A stretch of DNA of 64,000 nucleotides, taken from Heliomarina baculiformis (GTDB lineage Bacteria; Pseudomonadota; Alphaproteobacteria; Rhodobacterales; Rhodobacteraceae). Both the position numbers and the translations under genes were made by a program. Below the pieces are notes generated by a model that was not told the origin of the DNA, ran no database searches, and was given only the letters and a program-made list of their open reading frames with translations. Of this stretch, positions 1 to 8,859 are shown in pieces (the stretch's first letter is position 1; the number at the start of each line of letters is the position of its first letter). The stretch spans positions 519,828 through 583,827 of the forward strand of contig NZ_JAIMIC010000003.1 of assembly GCF_019966545.1 (NCBI RefSeq), written 5' to 3'.

Positions 1-103
1 CGCCACCCTCTACCGCAACACGCAGCGCCTTGCCTTGCGTGGCTGCGCCGATTTCGGCGAGGCGTTCGAACGCGCGATCTGTGACTTTCGGGGGCAGTTG
101 CAT
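1..103 (-). CDS. HesB/IscA-type Fe-S cluster assembly protein (N-terminal part only)
   Basis: The reverse strand reads from an ATG at 103 off the left edge of the window, giving 34 residues that begin MQLPPKVTDRAFERLAEIG and reach VAVEGG. This matches the start of the A-type Fe-S carrier/HesB-like family, whose next residues would be the GGCSG cysteine motif, not visible here. Such proteins hand iron-sulfur clusters to apo-enzymes in the cytoplasm. It is divergent from dgt, with 81 bp between the start codons. Assignment rests on a short N-terminus, so the exact subfamily (ErpA, IscA or other) is open. Confidence 0.7.
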   Translation of the reverse strand, partial: MQLPPKVTDRAFERLAEIGAATQGKALRVAVEGG

Positions 104-184
104 TTCCGGGCTCCGGCAGCGGTTTCCTTATCTTCTGGTCTACAATATAGAAACTCAGACGACAGGCGACAAGGATGAGTAACA

Positions 185-1351
185 ATGTGGGCGCCTTATG
201 CCTCGGATCCGGCAAAAACCAGGGGACGGTTGATACCGGAAGAGGAAAGCAGTTTCCGATCGTGTTTCCAGCGCGACCGGGACCGGATCATTCATGCCAG
301 CGCCTTTCGGCGGCTGAAGCATAAGACACAGGTCTTTATCGAACACGAAGGCGATTACTTTCGCACGCGGCTGACCCATTCCATCGAGGTGGCTCAGGTG
401 GCGCGGACGATTTCCGGGGCGCTGGGGCTGAATGCCGAGCTGACCGAGGCGGTCGCGCTGGCCCATGATCTGGGGCATCCGCCGTTCGGTCACACGGGCG
501 AGGATGCCCTGGAAGAGCTGATGCGCCCCTATGGCGGGTTCGACCACAACGCCCAAGCGATCCGTATCGTGACCCATCTGGAACGACATTACGCCGATTT
601 CGACGGGTTGAACCTGTCATGGGAAACACTGGAAGGGCTGGCCAAGCATAACGGCCCGGTGACCGGAGAATTGCCGTGGGCACTGGCGGCCTATGCGGAA
701 AAGCATGACCTGGAACTCGACAGCTATGCGAGTGCCGAGGCGCAGGTGGCGGCGATTGCCGATGACGTGGCCTATAACCACCACGATCTGCATGACGGGC
801 TGCGGGCCGAGCTGTTTTCGACCGACGAACTTGCCGAGCTGCCGATCCTCGACAGGAATTTTGCCGAGGTGGACCGGCTTTATCCGGGGTTGAACTATTA
901 CCGGCGCAGGCACGAGGCACTGCGGCGCTTTTTCGGGGTGCTGGTCGAGGACGTGATTAATTTCGCGCGCATTCGTCTGGACGAGATCAATCCGCAATCG
1001 GTCGAGGATGTGCGCGGGGCAGGGCGCACGATCATCCGCTTTTCCGACGAGGTGTTTACCGATCTCAAAGAGATCCGCGACTTTCTGTTCCAGCGCATGT
1101 ATCGTGCTCCAAGCGTTGTGGAAGTTCGGGCCCAGGTGACGCAGGTGGTCCGTGATTTGTTCCCTCATTTCATGGCGCATCCCGAGCTTTTGCCCAAGCA
1201 ATGGCGCAAGGATGTCGAGGAAGCACAGGGCGAAACCGAACTTGCCCGGATCGTGATGGACTATGTCGCTGGCATGACCGACCGTTTCGCATTGCAGGAA
1301 CACGCGCGTTTGCTGGGAACCGAATTAGACCCAAACCGTTCCCCTCTCTAG
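185..1351 (+). CDS. dgt: dGTP triphosphohydrolase-like protein
   Basis: This is a 388-aa HD-domain dNTP triphosphohydrolase, which cleaves dNTPs to deoxynucleoside and tripolyphosphate. It shows the conserved N-terminal block RDRDRIIHASAFRRLKHKTQV, then metal ligands in RLTHSIEVAQ (His65) and AHDLGHPPFGH (His94-Asp95), and a third acidic site in ADDVAYNHHDLHD. The length is that of the short dgt-like class rather than the 505-aa E. coli enzyme. The ATG lies 8 bp after an AAGGATGAG Shine-Dalgarno-like stretch. It is followed 21 bp later by an antiporter and then argS, so it may head a polycistron. Substrate preference cannot be told from sequence. Confidence 0.93.
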   Translation: MWAPYASDPAKTRGRLIPEEESSFRSCFQRDRDRIIHASAFRRLKHKTQVFIEHEGDYFRTRLTHSIEVAQVARTISGALGLNAELTEAVALAHDLGHPPFGHTGEDALEELMRPYGGFDHNAQAIRIVTHLERHYADFDGLNLSWETLEGLAKHNGPVTGELPWALAAYAEKHDLELDSYASAEAQVAAIADDVAYNHHDLHDGLRAELFSTDELAELPILDRNFAEVDRLYPGLNYYRRRHEALRRFFGVLVEDVINFARIRLDEINPQSVEDVRGAGRTIIRFSDEVFTDLKEIRDFLFQRMYRAPSVVEVRAQVTQVVRDLFPHFMAHPELLPKQWRKDVEEAQGETELARIVMDYVAGMTDRFALQEHARLLGTELDPNRSPL

Positions 1352-1372
1352 GGGCTTGAAAAGGATGACAGA

Positions 1373-3238
1373 ATGGCCGTTGCTGATGGGGCGATAACAC
1401 CGGTGATGGCCATCGCGCTTGCCGGCTCAATGGGGGTCGGCGCACAATGGCTGGCTTGGCGTCTCAAGCTACCTGCAATCGTCCTGATGTTGATGGCCGG
1501 GGTGCTGATTGGCCCGGTCTTCGGGATTTTCCGTCCAAATGAAGTCTTTGGCGATCTGACGCAGCCCATCATCTCCATTGCCGTTGCGATAATTCTGTTC
1601 GAAGGCGGGCTGACGCTATCGCTTCATACGCTGCGCGAGGTGCAGCAGGGAGTTATGCGCCTTGTGGTCATCGGCGCGCCGTTGGGGTGGCTGCTTTCGA
1701 CGCTGGCCCTGCATTACGCGGCAGGGCTGAGCTGGGAAAGTTCGGCGGTGTTCGGCGGTATCATGGTGGTGACGGGGCCGACGGTGATCGCGCCGCTGCT
1801 GCGGCAGGCGCGCCTCTCGCGCCGTCCAAGCGCGCTTTTGCAATGGGAAGCGATTCTGAACGACCCGATTGGCGCGATGGCGGCGGTTCTGGCGTTTGAA
1901 GTGGTCGCGCTTCTTAACCTCGACGTCGATACGACGAGCGAGGCGATTTTTCACGTCGGTGGTGGCGTTCTGGTGTCCATCCTTGCGGGGTGTGCGGCGG
2001 GCCTGTTCCTGTCCTGGGCATTCCGGCGCGGCAAGGTGCCGGAATACATGAAGGTGCCTTTCATCGTCGTTTTCCTGCTGGGGGTCTTTGCGCTTTGTAA
2101 TGCGTTGCTGCACGAAAGCGGATTGCTCGCGGTGACGGCGATGGGGGTGATCCTCGCCAATGCGAACCTGCCATCATATGACGAGATGCGGCGGTTCAAG
2201 GAGCACGCGACGATCCTGCTGGTTTCGGGGGTGTTCATCATTCTCGCGGCTTCGCTCGATTTCTCGAGCCTAGAACAGCTCACTTGGCGGGCCGCTATCT
2301 TTGTGGCGGTTGTGATCCTGATCGTGCGGCCGCTGACGGTTTACCTGTCACTGGTGAAAAGCGATGTGAGCTGGCGCGAACGCACGCTTGTGGCCCTGAC
2401 CGGGCCGCGCGGCGTTGTGCTCGTGGCGGTGGCAGGGTTGTTCGGCGACCGGCTGGTCCAGACAGGGATCGAGGATGGGGCGCTGATCGCACCGCTTGCC
2501 TTTGCTTTGGTGGCCGCCACAGTTGTCGTACATGGGTTCTCGCTGGCGCCGCTGGCACGGTTGCTGGGGCTGAGGGGGGCCGAGCAACCCGGTATCCTTT
2601 TGGTTGGCGGCTCGCCCTGGAGTACGGCCTTTGCCGAGGCAGTGAAGCGGACCGAGGTGCCGGTGCTGATCAGCGACCGAAACCGCTCGCATCTGCGTAA
2701 AGCCCGTAGCCTTGGGATCGAGACATTCTTTGGCGATGTCCTGTCCGAAACCGCGGAGCAAAAGATAGAGAACGCGCATTACGCGCGTTTGGTGGCCGTT
2801 TCCGACAATGATGCCTATAACACGCTGGTGGCCACCGATCTGGGCCCGGAATACGGGCGAGACAATGTCTTTCAGCTTCAGCGCGAGAACGCGGAGGCAA
2901 CGCGAAATTCTCTGCCGGCGTCCCTTGGGGGCAGGATATTCGCACAAGGTAAGACCTATGAGGAACTGGAAACCAATTTCCGTGCGGGATGGGAATTCCG
3001 CGTGACGAAGCTTTCCGAAGAGTTCACCTACCTTGACTGGCGCGGGCAGCGGCCGGATGCAATCATCATGATGATCGTTTACCCGGATGGCACATTGCGC
3101 TTTCCAGGACCGGATACCGATGTCGCCGGGGGCAAGGGGGCGCAGATCGTGCACATGTCGCAAAAACTGCCCGAAGACAAAAAAACGCAGGAGAAACTGT
3201 CGCCTCTTGCCGCAGGCCAGGAAGAGCAGGGCGCGTGA
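1373..3238 (+). CDS. CPA1-type Na+/H+ antiporter with C-terminal TrkA-N domain
   Basis: This 621-aa inner-membrane protein has about 12 hydrophobic segments over residues 8-400 and a cytosolic Rossmann-like domain from about residue 405. The membrane part carries the LFEGGLTL segment and the Asn-Asp pair in ILNDPIGAM that mark electroneutral CPA1 (NhaP/NhaK-like) exchangers. The C-terminal part has the TrkA-N signature GILLVGGSPW followed by alternating beta/alpha sequence (LISDRNR, ETFFGDVLSE), suggesting nucleotide-dependent gating. It sits between dgt and argS with short gaps. Transported ion (Na+ versus K+) is not decidable from sequence. Confidence 0.88.
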   Translation: MAVADGAITPVMAIALAGSMGVGAQWLAWRLKLPAIVLMLMAGVLIGPVFGIFRPNEVFGDLTQPIISIAVAIILFEGGLTLSLHTLREVQQGVMRLVVIGAPLGWLLSTLALHYAAGLSWESSAVFGGIMVVTGPTVIAPLLRQARLSRRPSALLQWEAILNDPIGAMAAVLAFEVVALLNLDVDTTSEAIFHVGGGVLVSILAGCAAGLFLSWAFRRGKVPEYMKVPFIVVFLLGVFALCNALLHESGLLAVTAMGVILANANLPSYDEMRRFKEHATILLVSGVFIILAASLDFSSLEQLTWRAAIFVAVVILIVRPLTVYLSLVKSDVSWRERTLVALTGPRGVVLVAVAGLFGDRLVQTGIEDGALIAPLAFALVAATVVVHGFSLAPLARLLGLRGAEQPGILLVGGSPWSTAFAEAVKRTEVPVLISDRNRSHLRKARSLGIETFFGDVLSETAEQKIENAHYARLVAVSDNDAYNTLVATDLGPEYGRDNVFQLQRENAEATRNSLPASLGGRIFAQGKTYEELETNFRAGWEFRVTKLSEEFTYLDWRGQRPDAIIMMIVYPDGTLRFPGPDTDVAGGKGAQIVHMSQKLPEDKKTQEKLSPLAAGQEEQGA

Positions 3239-3295
3239 GGCGTTGACCTTGAGGGTGCGCGTGCTAAACCCCGCGCATCTTTACAGGAAGCCGAC

Positions 3296-5041
3296 ATGAA
3301 CCTCTTTGCCAATATCCGTACGCTTGTTCTGGACAGTCTTGAAACCCTCGTGCGCGAAGGCGCGCTGCCCGAGGGGCTGTCTTACGACAATGTCACGGTT
3401 GAGCCGCCGCGAGATGCGGCGCATGGTGATATGGCGACCAATGCGGCAATGGTGCTGGCCAAGCCAGCCGGGCTGAAGCCCCGCGATATTGCCGAGGCGC
3501 TGGCGCGCCATCTTGAGGCAGATGAGCGGATTGAGGGTGCCGAGGTCGCGGGGCCGGGCTTCCTGAACCTGCGCTTGTCGCCGGTTGTCTGGCAGGAAGT
3601 CGTGGCGACGGCGCTGAGCGAAGGCACAGCCTATGGCCGCTCTGACATGGGGCAGGGCAAGAAGGTCAACGTGGAATACGTGAGCGCGAACCCCACGGGT
3701 CCGCTGCACGTAGGCCATACGCGGGGCGCGGTATTTGGCGACGCGCTGGCCAGCCTGCTGGCCTATGCGGGCCACGATGTGACGCGCGAATATTATATCA
3801 ATGACGGTGGTGCGCAGGTCGATGTGCTGGCGAGGTCGGTTTACCTCAGATACCTTGAGGCGCTGGGGCAGGAAGTTGCTTTTGAAGACGGGACCTATCC
3901 GGGCGACTACCTGATCCCGGTCGGTGAGGCGCTGGCTAAAGAAAAGGGCGACGCCTGGGTCGATCAGCCCGAGGATGTCTGGCTTGAAGAATTGCGGGAC
4001 TATGCCACCGACGCGATGATGGCGCTGATCCGCGAGGATCTGGCCGCGCTTGGCGTCGAGATGGACGTGTTCTTTTCGGAGAAATCACTGTACGGCACCG
4101 GGCGGATCGAGGCGGCGCTGGCCGATCTTGAAGCCAAGGGGCTGATCTATGAGGGCGTGCTTGAGCCGCCGAAAGGCAAGACGCCGGAAGACTGGGAGCC
4201 GCGCGAGCAGACGCTGTTCAAATCGACCGAACACGGCGATGACGTGGATCGGCCGGTCAAGAAATCCGACGGCGGCTGGACCTATTTCGCGCCGGACATC
4301 GCGTATCATTACGACAAGGTTTCCCGGGGCTTCGACGCACTGATTGATGTGTTTGGTGCGGATCACGGCGGTTATGTCAAACGGATGAAAGCGGCGGTGT
4401 CCGCACTTTCGGGCGGATCGGTGCCGCTGGATATCAAGCTGACGCAGCTGGTGCGGCTCTTCAAGAACGGCGAGCCGTTCAAGATGTCGAAACGGGCGGG
4501 TAATTTCGTCACGCTTCGCGATGTGGTCGATCAGGTTGGGCCGGATGTAACCCGCTTTGTGATGCTGACCCGCAAGAACGACGCGCCGCTTGATTTCGAT
4601 TTTGACAAGGTGCTGGAACAGAGCCGCGAGAACCCGGTGTTCTACGTGCAATACGCCAATGCTCGGGTGATGAGCGTATTGCGCAAGGCGGCCGATGCCG
4701 GGATTGTCGCCGATGACGCGACACTCAGGGCCGCGGACCTTGCGGGGTTGACCCACGAGGCCGAGATCAACGTTGCCAAGAAGCTGGCGGAGTGGCCCCG
4801 GCTGGTCGAAATCGCGGCGCGGACCAACGAGCCGCATCGCGTTGCCTTTTACCTTAACGAGCTGGCCGCCGATTTCCACGCCCTGTGGAACCGGGGCAAC
4901 GACGCGACCGAGCTGCGCTTTATCCAAGAGGGTGATAGCGCGGCAAGTCAGTCAAAAATGGCTCTGGCACGGGCTGTTTCCGTTGTTATTTCCGCAGGTC
5001 TTGGTATTCTTGGCGTCACACCGGCGCAGGAGATGCGGTAA
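3296..5041 (+). CDS. argS: arginyl-tRNA synthetase
   Basis: This is a 581-aa class I aminoacyl-tRNA synthetase that charges tRNA-Arg. Features run in the expected order: the Arg_tRNA_synt N-terminal (additional) domain at residues 1-95, the HIGH-type motif [11 protein letters not shown] at 131-141, the KMSKS-type motif KMSKR at 396-400, and the alpha-helical DALR anticodon-binding domain from about 455. The canonical lysine upstream of HIGH is present ([12 protein letters not shown] context). The ATG follows AGGAAG closely. It is followed 84 bp downstream by the SPOR protein. Confidence 0.97.
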   Translation: MNLFANIRTLVLDSLETLVREGALPEGLSYDNVTVEPPRDAAHGDMATNAAMVLAKPAGLKPRDIAEALARHLEADERIEGAEVAGPGFLNLRLSPVVWQEVVATALSEGTAYGRSDMGQGKKVNVEYVSANPTGPLHVGHTRGAVFGDALASLLAYAGHDVTREYYINDGGAQVDVLARSVYLRYLEALGQEVAFEDGTYPGDYLIPVGEALAKEKGDAWVDQPEDVWLEELRDYATDAMMALIREDLAALGVEMDVFFSEKSLYGTGRIEAALADLEAKGLIYEGVLEPPKGKTPEDWEPREQTLFKSTEHGDDVDRPVKKSDGGWTYFAPDIAYHYDKVSRGFDALIDVFGADHGGYVKRMKAAVSALSGGSVPLDIKLTQLVRLFKNGEPFKMSKRAGNFVTLRDVVDQVGPDVTRFVMLTRKNDAPLDFDFDKVLEQSRENPVFYVQYANARVMSVLRKAADAGIVADDATLRAADLAGLTHEAEINVAKKLAEWPRLVEIAARTNEPHRVAFYLNELAADFHALWNRGNDATELRFIQEGDSAASQSKMALARAVSVVISAGLGILGVTPAQEMR

Positions 5042-5125
5042 CAAAATCGCCCAGAGCGCCGGGCTGAGGCAGAAGCAAGAAAACCGGAGCGTGCGCTTGG
5101 CACGCAATTCGGGCAGCGAGGCGAC

Positions 5126-6058
5126 ATGGCGGATATCGAGTATTCCGGCGCGTATGACGCGCAGGGTTCTGAACATGCACAAGGTGGCGGATTCGGCCGG
5201 CTGGTGAATATTGCCGGCGGGCTGGCGTCCATTGCACTGGTCGCGGGTGTCGGTGTCTGGGGCTACAAGCTCTTGATGCGGGACGTCAGCGGTGTGCCGG
5301 TGGTGCGGGCCTTGGAAGGACCGATGCGGATCCAGCCCGAGGATCCGGGCGGGCGGCAGGCAGACCATCAGGGACTGGCGGTCAACGCGGTTGCCGCGCA
5401 AGGCACGGCGGCAAAACCGGCCGAGCGGCTGATGCTGGCACCTAAACCGGTTTCCCTGAGCGATGAAGACAAGCCGATGGGCGAGTTGATCAAGGCCTCG
5501 GCCCAGAGCAAATCGGCTGAGACGAGCGAAAGCGTGGATCATCTGGTCGCGAAACTCGTAAAGGATGCGACCCCGATTGATGGTGTTTTAAACGATGAGG
5601 CGGACGGCGCCGAGATCGTCCAGCCTGAACCGCTTGCCGCTGTGGATGCGGATAACCTGATCGAGGCTGAGCCGGCGGTCATGACAGGACCGGGTTTGCC
5701 TCAGTCGCTGCGCCCGATGGTGCGACCTGCGCGGACAGAACGCCGGACGGCCCCAGCGCCGGCAGTCGCCTCTGAAACGACAGAAGTCACGGCCGATACG
5801 CTTCCGGCGGGGACGCGGCTTGCCCAGCTCGGGGCGTTTGAAAGCCCGGAAGTTGCGCGCGAGGAATGGGCGCGGTTGAACGTCAAGTTCGAGGATTACC
5901 TCGAGGACAAGGACCGCGTGATCCAGAAGGCCGAGAGCGGCGGTCGCACATTTTACCGGCTGCGCGCGATGGGTTTCGACGATCTGAACGATGCGCGTCG
6001 GTTCTGTTCGGTACTTGTGGCGGAAAACGCGGACTGCATTCCGGTGACCACGCGATGA
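5126..6058 (+). CDS. SPOR domain-containing membrane protein
   Basis: This 310-aa protein has a short cytoplasmic head, one transmembrane helix at about residues 36-54 (LVNIAGGLASIALVAGVGVW), a long Pro/Glu/Ala-rich low-complexity linker, and a C-terminal SPOR domain at about 228-308. The domain is recognisable from RLAQLGAFESPEVAREEWARL and GRTFYRLRAMGF. SPOR domains bind denuded glycan strands at division septa, so a periplasmic peptidoglycan-binding role is inferred. The stop codon overlaps the nagZ start (ATGA), fitting coupled translation with a wall-recycling enzyme. Confidence 0.9.
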   Translation: MADIEYSGAYDAQGSEHAQGGGFGRLVNIAGGLASIALVAGVGVWGYKLLMRDVSGVPVVRALEGPMRIQPEDPGGRQADHQGLAVNAVAAQGTAAKPAERLMLAPKPVSLSDEDKPMGELIKASAQSKSAETSESVDHLVAKLVKDATPIDGVLNDEADGAEIVQPEPLAAVDADNLIEAEPAVMTGPGLPQSLRPMVRPARTERRTAPAPAVASETTEVTADTLPAGTRLAQLGAFESPEVAREEWARLNVKFEDYLEDKDRVIQKAESGGRTFYRLRAMGFDDLNDARRFCSVLVAENADCIPVTTR

Positions 6059-7059
6059 ATTTCGGCGCGACGATCCTTGATGCCGAGGGTACGCGGCTGT
6101 CTTCCGAGGAAAAGGCGTTCTTTCGCGATGTGAACCCCTTTGGTTTTATCCTGTTCGCGAGGAATATCGAGACGCCGGACCAGATCCGCGCGCTGTGCGA
6201 TGACTTCCGCGAAACCGTCGGACGCGAGGCGCCGATTACTATCGATCAGGAAGGCGGACGGGTGCAACGTCTGCGTGCTCCGATCTGGCGCGAATGGATG
6301 CCGCCACTGACCCATGTGGAGCAGGCCGGAGACCACGCCGAGCGGGCGATGTACCTGCGTTACAGGTTGATCGCGCATGAATTGCGGGCGCTGGGGATCG
6401 ACAGCAACTGTGCGCCGATGGTCGATGTCGCGGTCAGCGAAACCCATGATTTCCTGAAAAACCGGTGCTATGGCTACGACCCCGAAACCGTAAGCCGACT
6501 TGGCAGAGCGGTTGCGCAGGGCATGTTGGACGGGGGCGTTCTGCCGGTGCTCAAGCATATTCCGGGGCACGGGCGCGCAACGCTCGACAGCCATTATGAC
6601 CTGCCGCATGTCAGTGCCGATCCGGCGCTGCTCGACATTACCGATTTCACCCCGTTCCGGGCGCTGAATGATCTCCCGATGGGGATGACGGCGCATCTAG
6701 TCTATGACGAGATCGACAGCCTGCCCGCGACGGTATCGCCCAAGATGATGGGGGTGATCCGCGAGCAGATGGGCTTTGACGGGCTGATCATGACCGACGA
6801 TATTTCTATGAAAGCGCTTAAGGGCGATCTGGGAGAGTTGTCGAAGTCGGCCATTGAGGCAGGCTGCGATGTGATCCTGCATTGCAACGGCACGCTGGAC
6901 GAGCGTAAGCAGGTGGCCGAGGCTGCCGGCGTGATGGGCGACGTGGCGCAGAGCCGCGCTGAGGCAGCGGTCGCCGCGCGCCATGAGCCGGACAGCATTG
7001 ACATAGAGGCGCTGGAGGCCGAGCTTGACCGCCTGATGGGCGGAAAGGTTTATGGCTGA
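6055..7059 (+). CDS. nagZ: beta-N-acetylhexosaminidase (peptidoglycan recycling)
   Basis: This is a 334-aa glycoside hydrolase family 3 enzyme that removes N-acetylglucosamine from cytoplasmic GlcNAc-anhydroMur-peptides. It shows the substrate loop TIDQEGGRVQRL and the catalytic NagZ signature KHIPGHGRATLDSH from residue 167, where the His acts as general acid/base, plus the nucleophile region GLIMTDDISM. A much longer open frame exists upstream, but the ATG at 6055 overlaps the SPOR stop and gives the family N-terminus MNFGATILDAEG. It overlaps scpA by 8 bp. AnmK, encoded at 21.1 kb, acts in the same recycling pathway. Confidence 0.95.
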   Translation: MNFGATILDAEGTRLSSEEKAFFRDVNPFGFILFARNIETPDQIRALCDDFRETVGREAPITIDQEGGRVQRLRAPIWREWMPPLTHVEQAGDHAERAMYLRYRLIAHELRALGIDSNCAPMVDVAVSETHDFLKNRCYGYDPETVSRLGRAVAQGMLDGGVLPVLKHIPGHGRATLDSHYDLPHVSADPALLDITDFTPFRALNDLPMGMTAHLVYDEIDSLPATVSPKMMGVIREQMGFDGLIMTDDISMKALKGDLGELSKSAIEAGCDVILHCNGTLDERKQVAEAAGVMGDVAQSRAEAAVAARHEPDSIDIEALEAELDRLMGGKVYG

Positions 7060-7834
7060 GGACGAGTTCACCGAAGAAAAGCTTTCAGTCAGCGACCGGC
7101 TGGCCGCCGAGGCGCTGATCGTCGATGTAGACGGCTTCGAAGGGCCGCTCGACGCGCTCTTGATGCTGTCGCGGACGCAGAAGGTCGATCTGCGCAAGAT
7201 CTCGGTGCTCGATCTGGCGCGGCAATACCTTGCCTTCGTGGACCGGGCCAAGCAGCTGCGTCTGGAGCTGGCCGCGGATTATCTTGTCATGGCGGCCTGG
7301 CTGGCGTTCCTGAAGTCGCGCCTGCTGTTGCCACCCGATCCGGCGGATGAAGGCCCCTCGGGCGAGGAGCTTGCCGCACACCTCGCTTTCCAGCTCGAGC
7401 GGTTGCAGGCGATGCGCGATGCCGCTGCCCGTCTGATGGCGCGGGACAGGCTGGGGCGCGATTTCTTTGCGCGTGGACAGACCGAAGTTGTCGCCCGTGT
7501 GCGCAGCGTGAAATACACGGCGACCCTGCTGGACCTGACGCAGGGGTATGCCCGCATCCGAACCCGCGATGAATTCCGCCCCTTTGTCATGGACCGGGAC
7601 AATGTCTTTACCATGGAGCAGGCGCTTGACCGGATGCGGGGCCTGATCGGCTATGCCGCCGACTGGACCGAGATTTCCAGCTATCTGCCTGAAGGGTGGG
7701 AGATGGACCCGGTACGCCGGCGTTCGGCCACGGCGGCAACTTTCGCGGCCTCGCTTGAATTGGTAAAGGAAGGGCATCTTGAGATCCGCCAGAGCGAGGT
7801 CTTTGCCCCGATAGAATTGCGCAAGAGGACCTAA
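7052..7834 (+). CDS. scpA: segregation and condensation protein A (kleisin)
   Basis: This 260-aa kleisin bridges the SMC ATPase heads together with ScpB. The family core is visible: VDVDGFEGPLDALLMLSRTQKVDL at residues 24-47, ISVLDLARQYL, and YLVMAAWLAFLKSRLLLP. The C-terminal winged-helix region follows. The start overlaps the nagZ end by 8 bp and its TAA overlaps the scpB ATG by one base (TAATG), so the three are almost certainly cotranscribed and translationally coupled. No smc gene lies in the window. Confidence 0.95.
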   Translation: MAEDEFTEEKLSVSDRLAAEALIVDVDGFEGPLDALLMLSRTQKVDLRKISVLDLARQYLAFVDRAKQLRLELAADYLVMAAWLAFLKSRLLLPPDPADEGPSGEELAAHLAFQLERLQAMRDAAARLMARDRLGRDFFARGQTEVVARVRSVKYTATLLDLTQGYARIRTRDEFRPFVMDRDNVFTMEQALDRMRGLIGYAADWTEISSYLPEGWEMDPVRRRSATAATFAASLELVKEGHLEIRQSEVFAPIELRKRT

Positions 7835-8493
7835 TGGCCGTGAGCGACGAGACTGAACCGCAGGAAGATACGCTGTTCGAAGCGCCGGTCATGGCCGAGC
7901 AGGAACGCATGGTCGAAGCGGTCCTGTTCGCGAGCACCGAGCCGATCACCGTGCGCGAGCTGGAAGCGCGGATGCCGCATGGGTGCGACGCGGCCGAAGC
8001 ATTGGTGCGGCTGCGCAAGCGCTATGAAGGGCGAGGCGTGCGGGTGGTCAAGATCGACGACGCCTGGGCCATGCGTACGGCACCGGACCTGGGCTACCTG
8101 ATGCAGAAGGAAACGGTAGAGACGAGGAAACTGTCGCGTGCCGCGATCGAGACCCTTGCGATCATCGCCTATCACCAGCCCGCCACCCGGGCCGAGATCG
8201 AGGAAATTCGGGGGGTTTCCGTGTCTCGCGGGACCATCGACCAGTTGCTTGAAATGGAATGGATCCGATTTGGCCGTCGCAAGATGACGCCGGGCCGCCC
8301 GGTGACTTTTGTGGTCACGCCCAGCTTCCTCGATCATTTCGGGCTGGAAAATGCCCGTGATCTGCCAGGGCTCAAGGAATTGCGCTCGGCCGGGTTGCTA
8401 GAAAACCGTCCGCCACCGGGCGCATTCTCGGTTGCCGAAGAGGAAGAAGAGGACGAGGCAACCACCGGTCAGTCCGAACTTTTCGAGGATTAA
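7834..8493 (+). CDS. scpB: segregation and condensation protein B
   Basis: This 219-aa protein is the ScpB partner of the SMC-kleisin complex, made of two winged-helix domains. Family blocks are visible: MVEAVLFASTEPITVRELEARMP at about 21-43, then ETLAIIAYHQPATRAEIEEIRGV and the GRPVTFVVTPSFLDHFGL stretch typical of the second domain. The C-terminus is a charged tail with repeated Glu/Asp that contributes little to fold. It starts on the last base of scpA. A 17-bp AT-rich inverted repeat (8498-8514) lies just past the stop. Confidence 0.95.
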   Translation: MAVSDETEPQEDTLFEAPVMAEQERMVEAVLFASTEPITVRELEARMPHGCDAAEALVRLRKRYEGRGVRVVKIDDAWAMRTAPDLGYLMQKETVETRKLSRAAIETLAIIAYHQPATRAEIEEIRGVSVSRGTIDQLLEMEWIRFGRRKMTPGRPVTFVVTPSFLDHFGLENARDLPGLKELRSAGLLENRPPPGAFSVAEEEEEDEATTGQSELFED

Positions 8494-8560
8494 TCGGGAT
8501 TTTACCCTAAAATCTGCAAAATTGCGGATTAGGTTACGCGCGAAAGCAAGGGAAACCGCC

Positions 8561-8851
8561 ATGAATGCAAACCAGATCCTCGACATGATCGTCAAAACCG
8601 TCGTTCGGAGGCTGGTTGGCACGGGCGTCAAGGCCGGTATGGATGCGGCCAGCGGCAAGATGCGCCAGCGCGGGCGCGGGCATCAGGACCGCTATCTGGC
8701 AGATGAGCAGGAAAGCGATATCCGTCCCAGTCCGATGCAGCCGGGAAACGCGCCCAAATCTGCGGAAGAACTGGAAGAGCAACGCCGCCGTGAAGCGCGA
8801 CGCGCTGTACGACAGGCACGGCGGGCTGCGCGTGAGAACAACAACGGCTGA
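8561..8851 (+). CDS. small basic conserved hypothetical protein
   Basis: This is a 96-aa protein starting MNANQILDMIVKTVVRRLVG, with an N-terminal amphipathic stretch and a C-terminal half that is almost entirely charged helix rich in Arg, Glu and Ala (EEQRRREARRAVRQARRAARE). I chose the ATG at 8561 because GGAAACCGCC precedes it and because upstream codons belong to the scpB 3' region. No enzymatic motif is visible. It lies 67 bp after scpB and is convergent with the dCTP deaminase. The position recalls hypothetical proteins seen after scpB in relatives, but I cannot assign a role. Confidence 0.7.
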   Translation: MNANQILDMIVKTVVRRLVGTGVKAGMDAASGKMRQRGRGHQDRYLADEQESDIRPSPMQPGNAPKSAEELEEQRRREARRAVRQARRAARENNNG

Positions 8852-8859
8852 TTTGCCGT

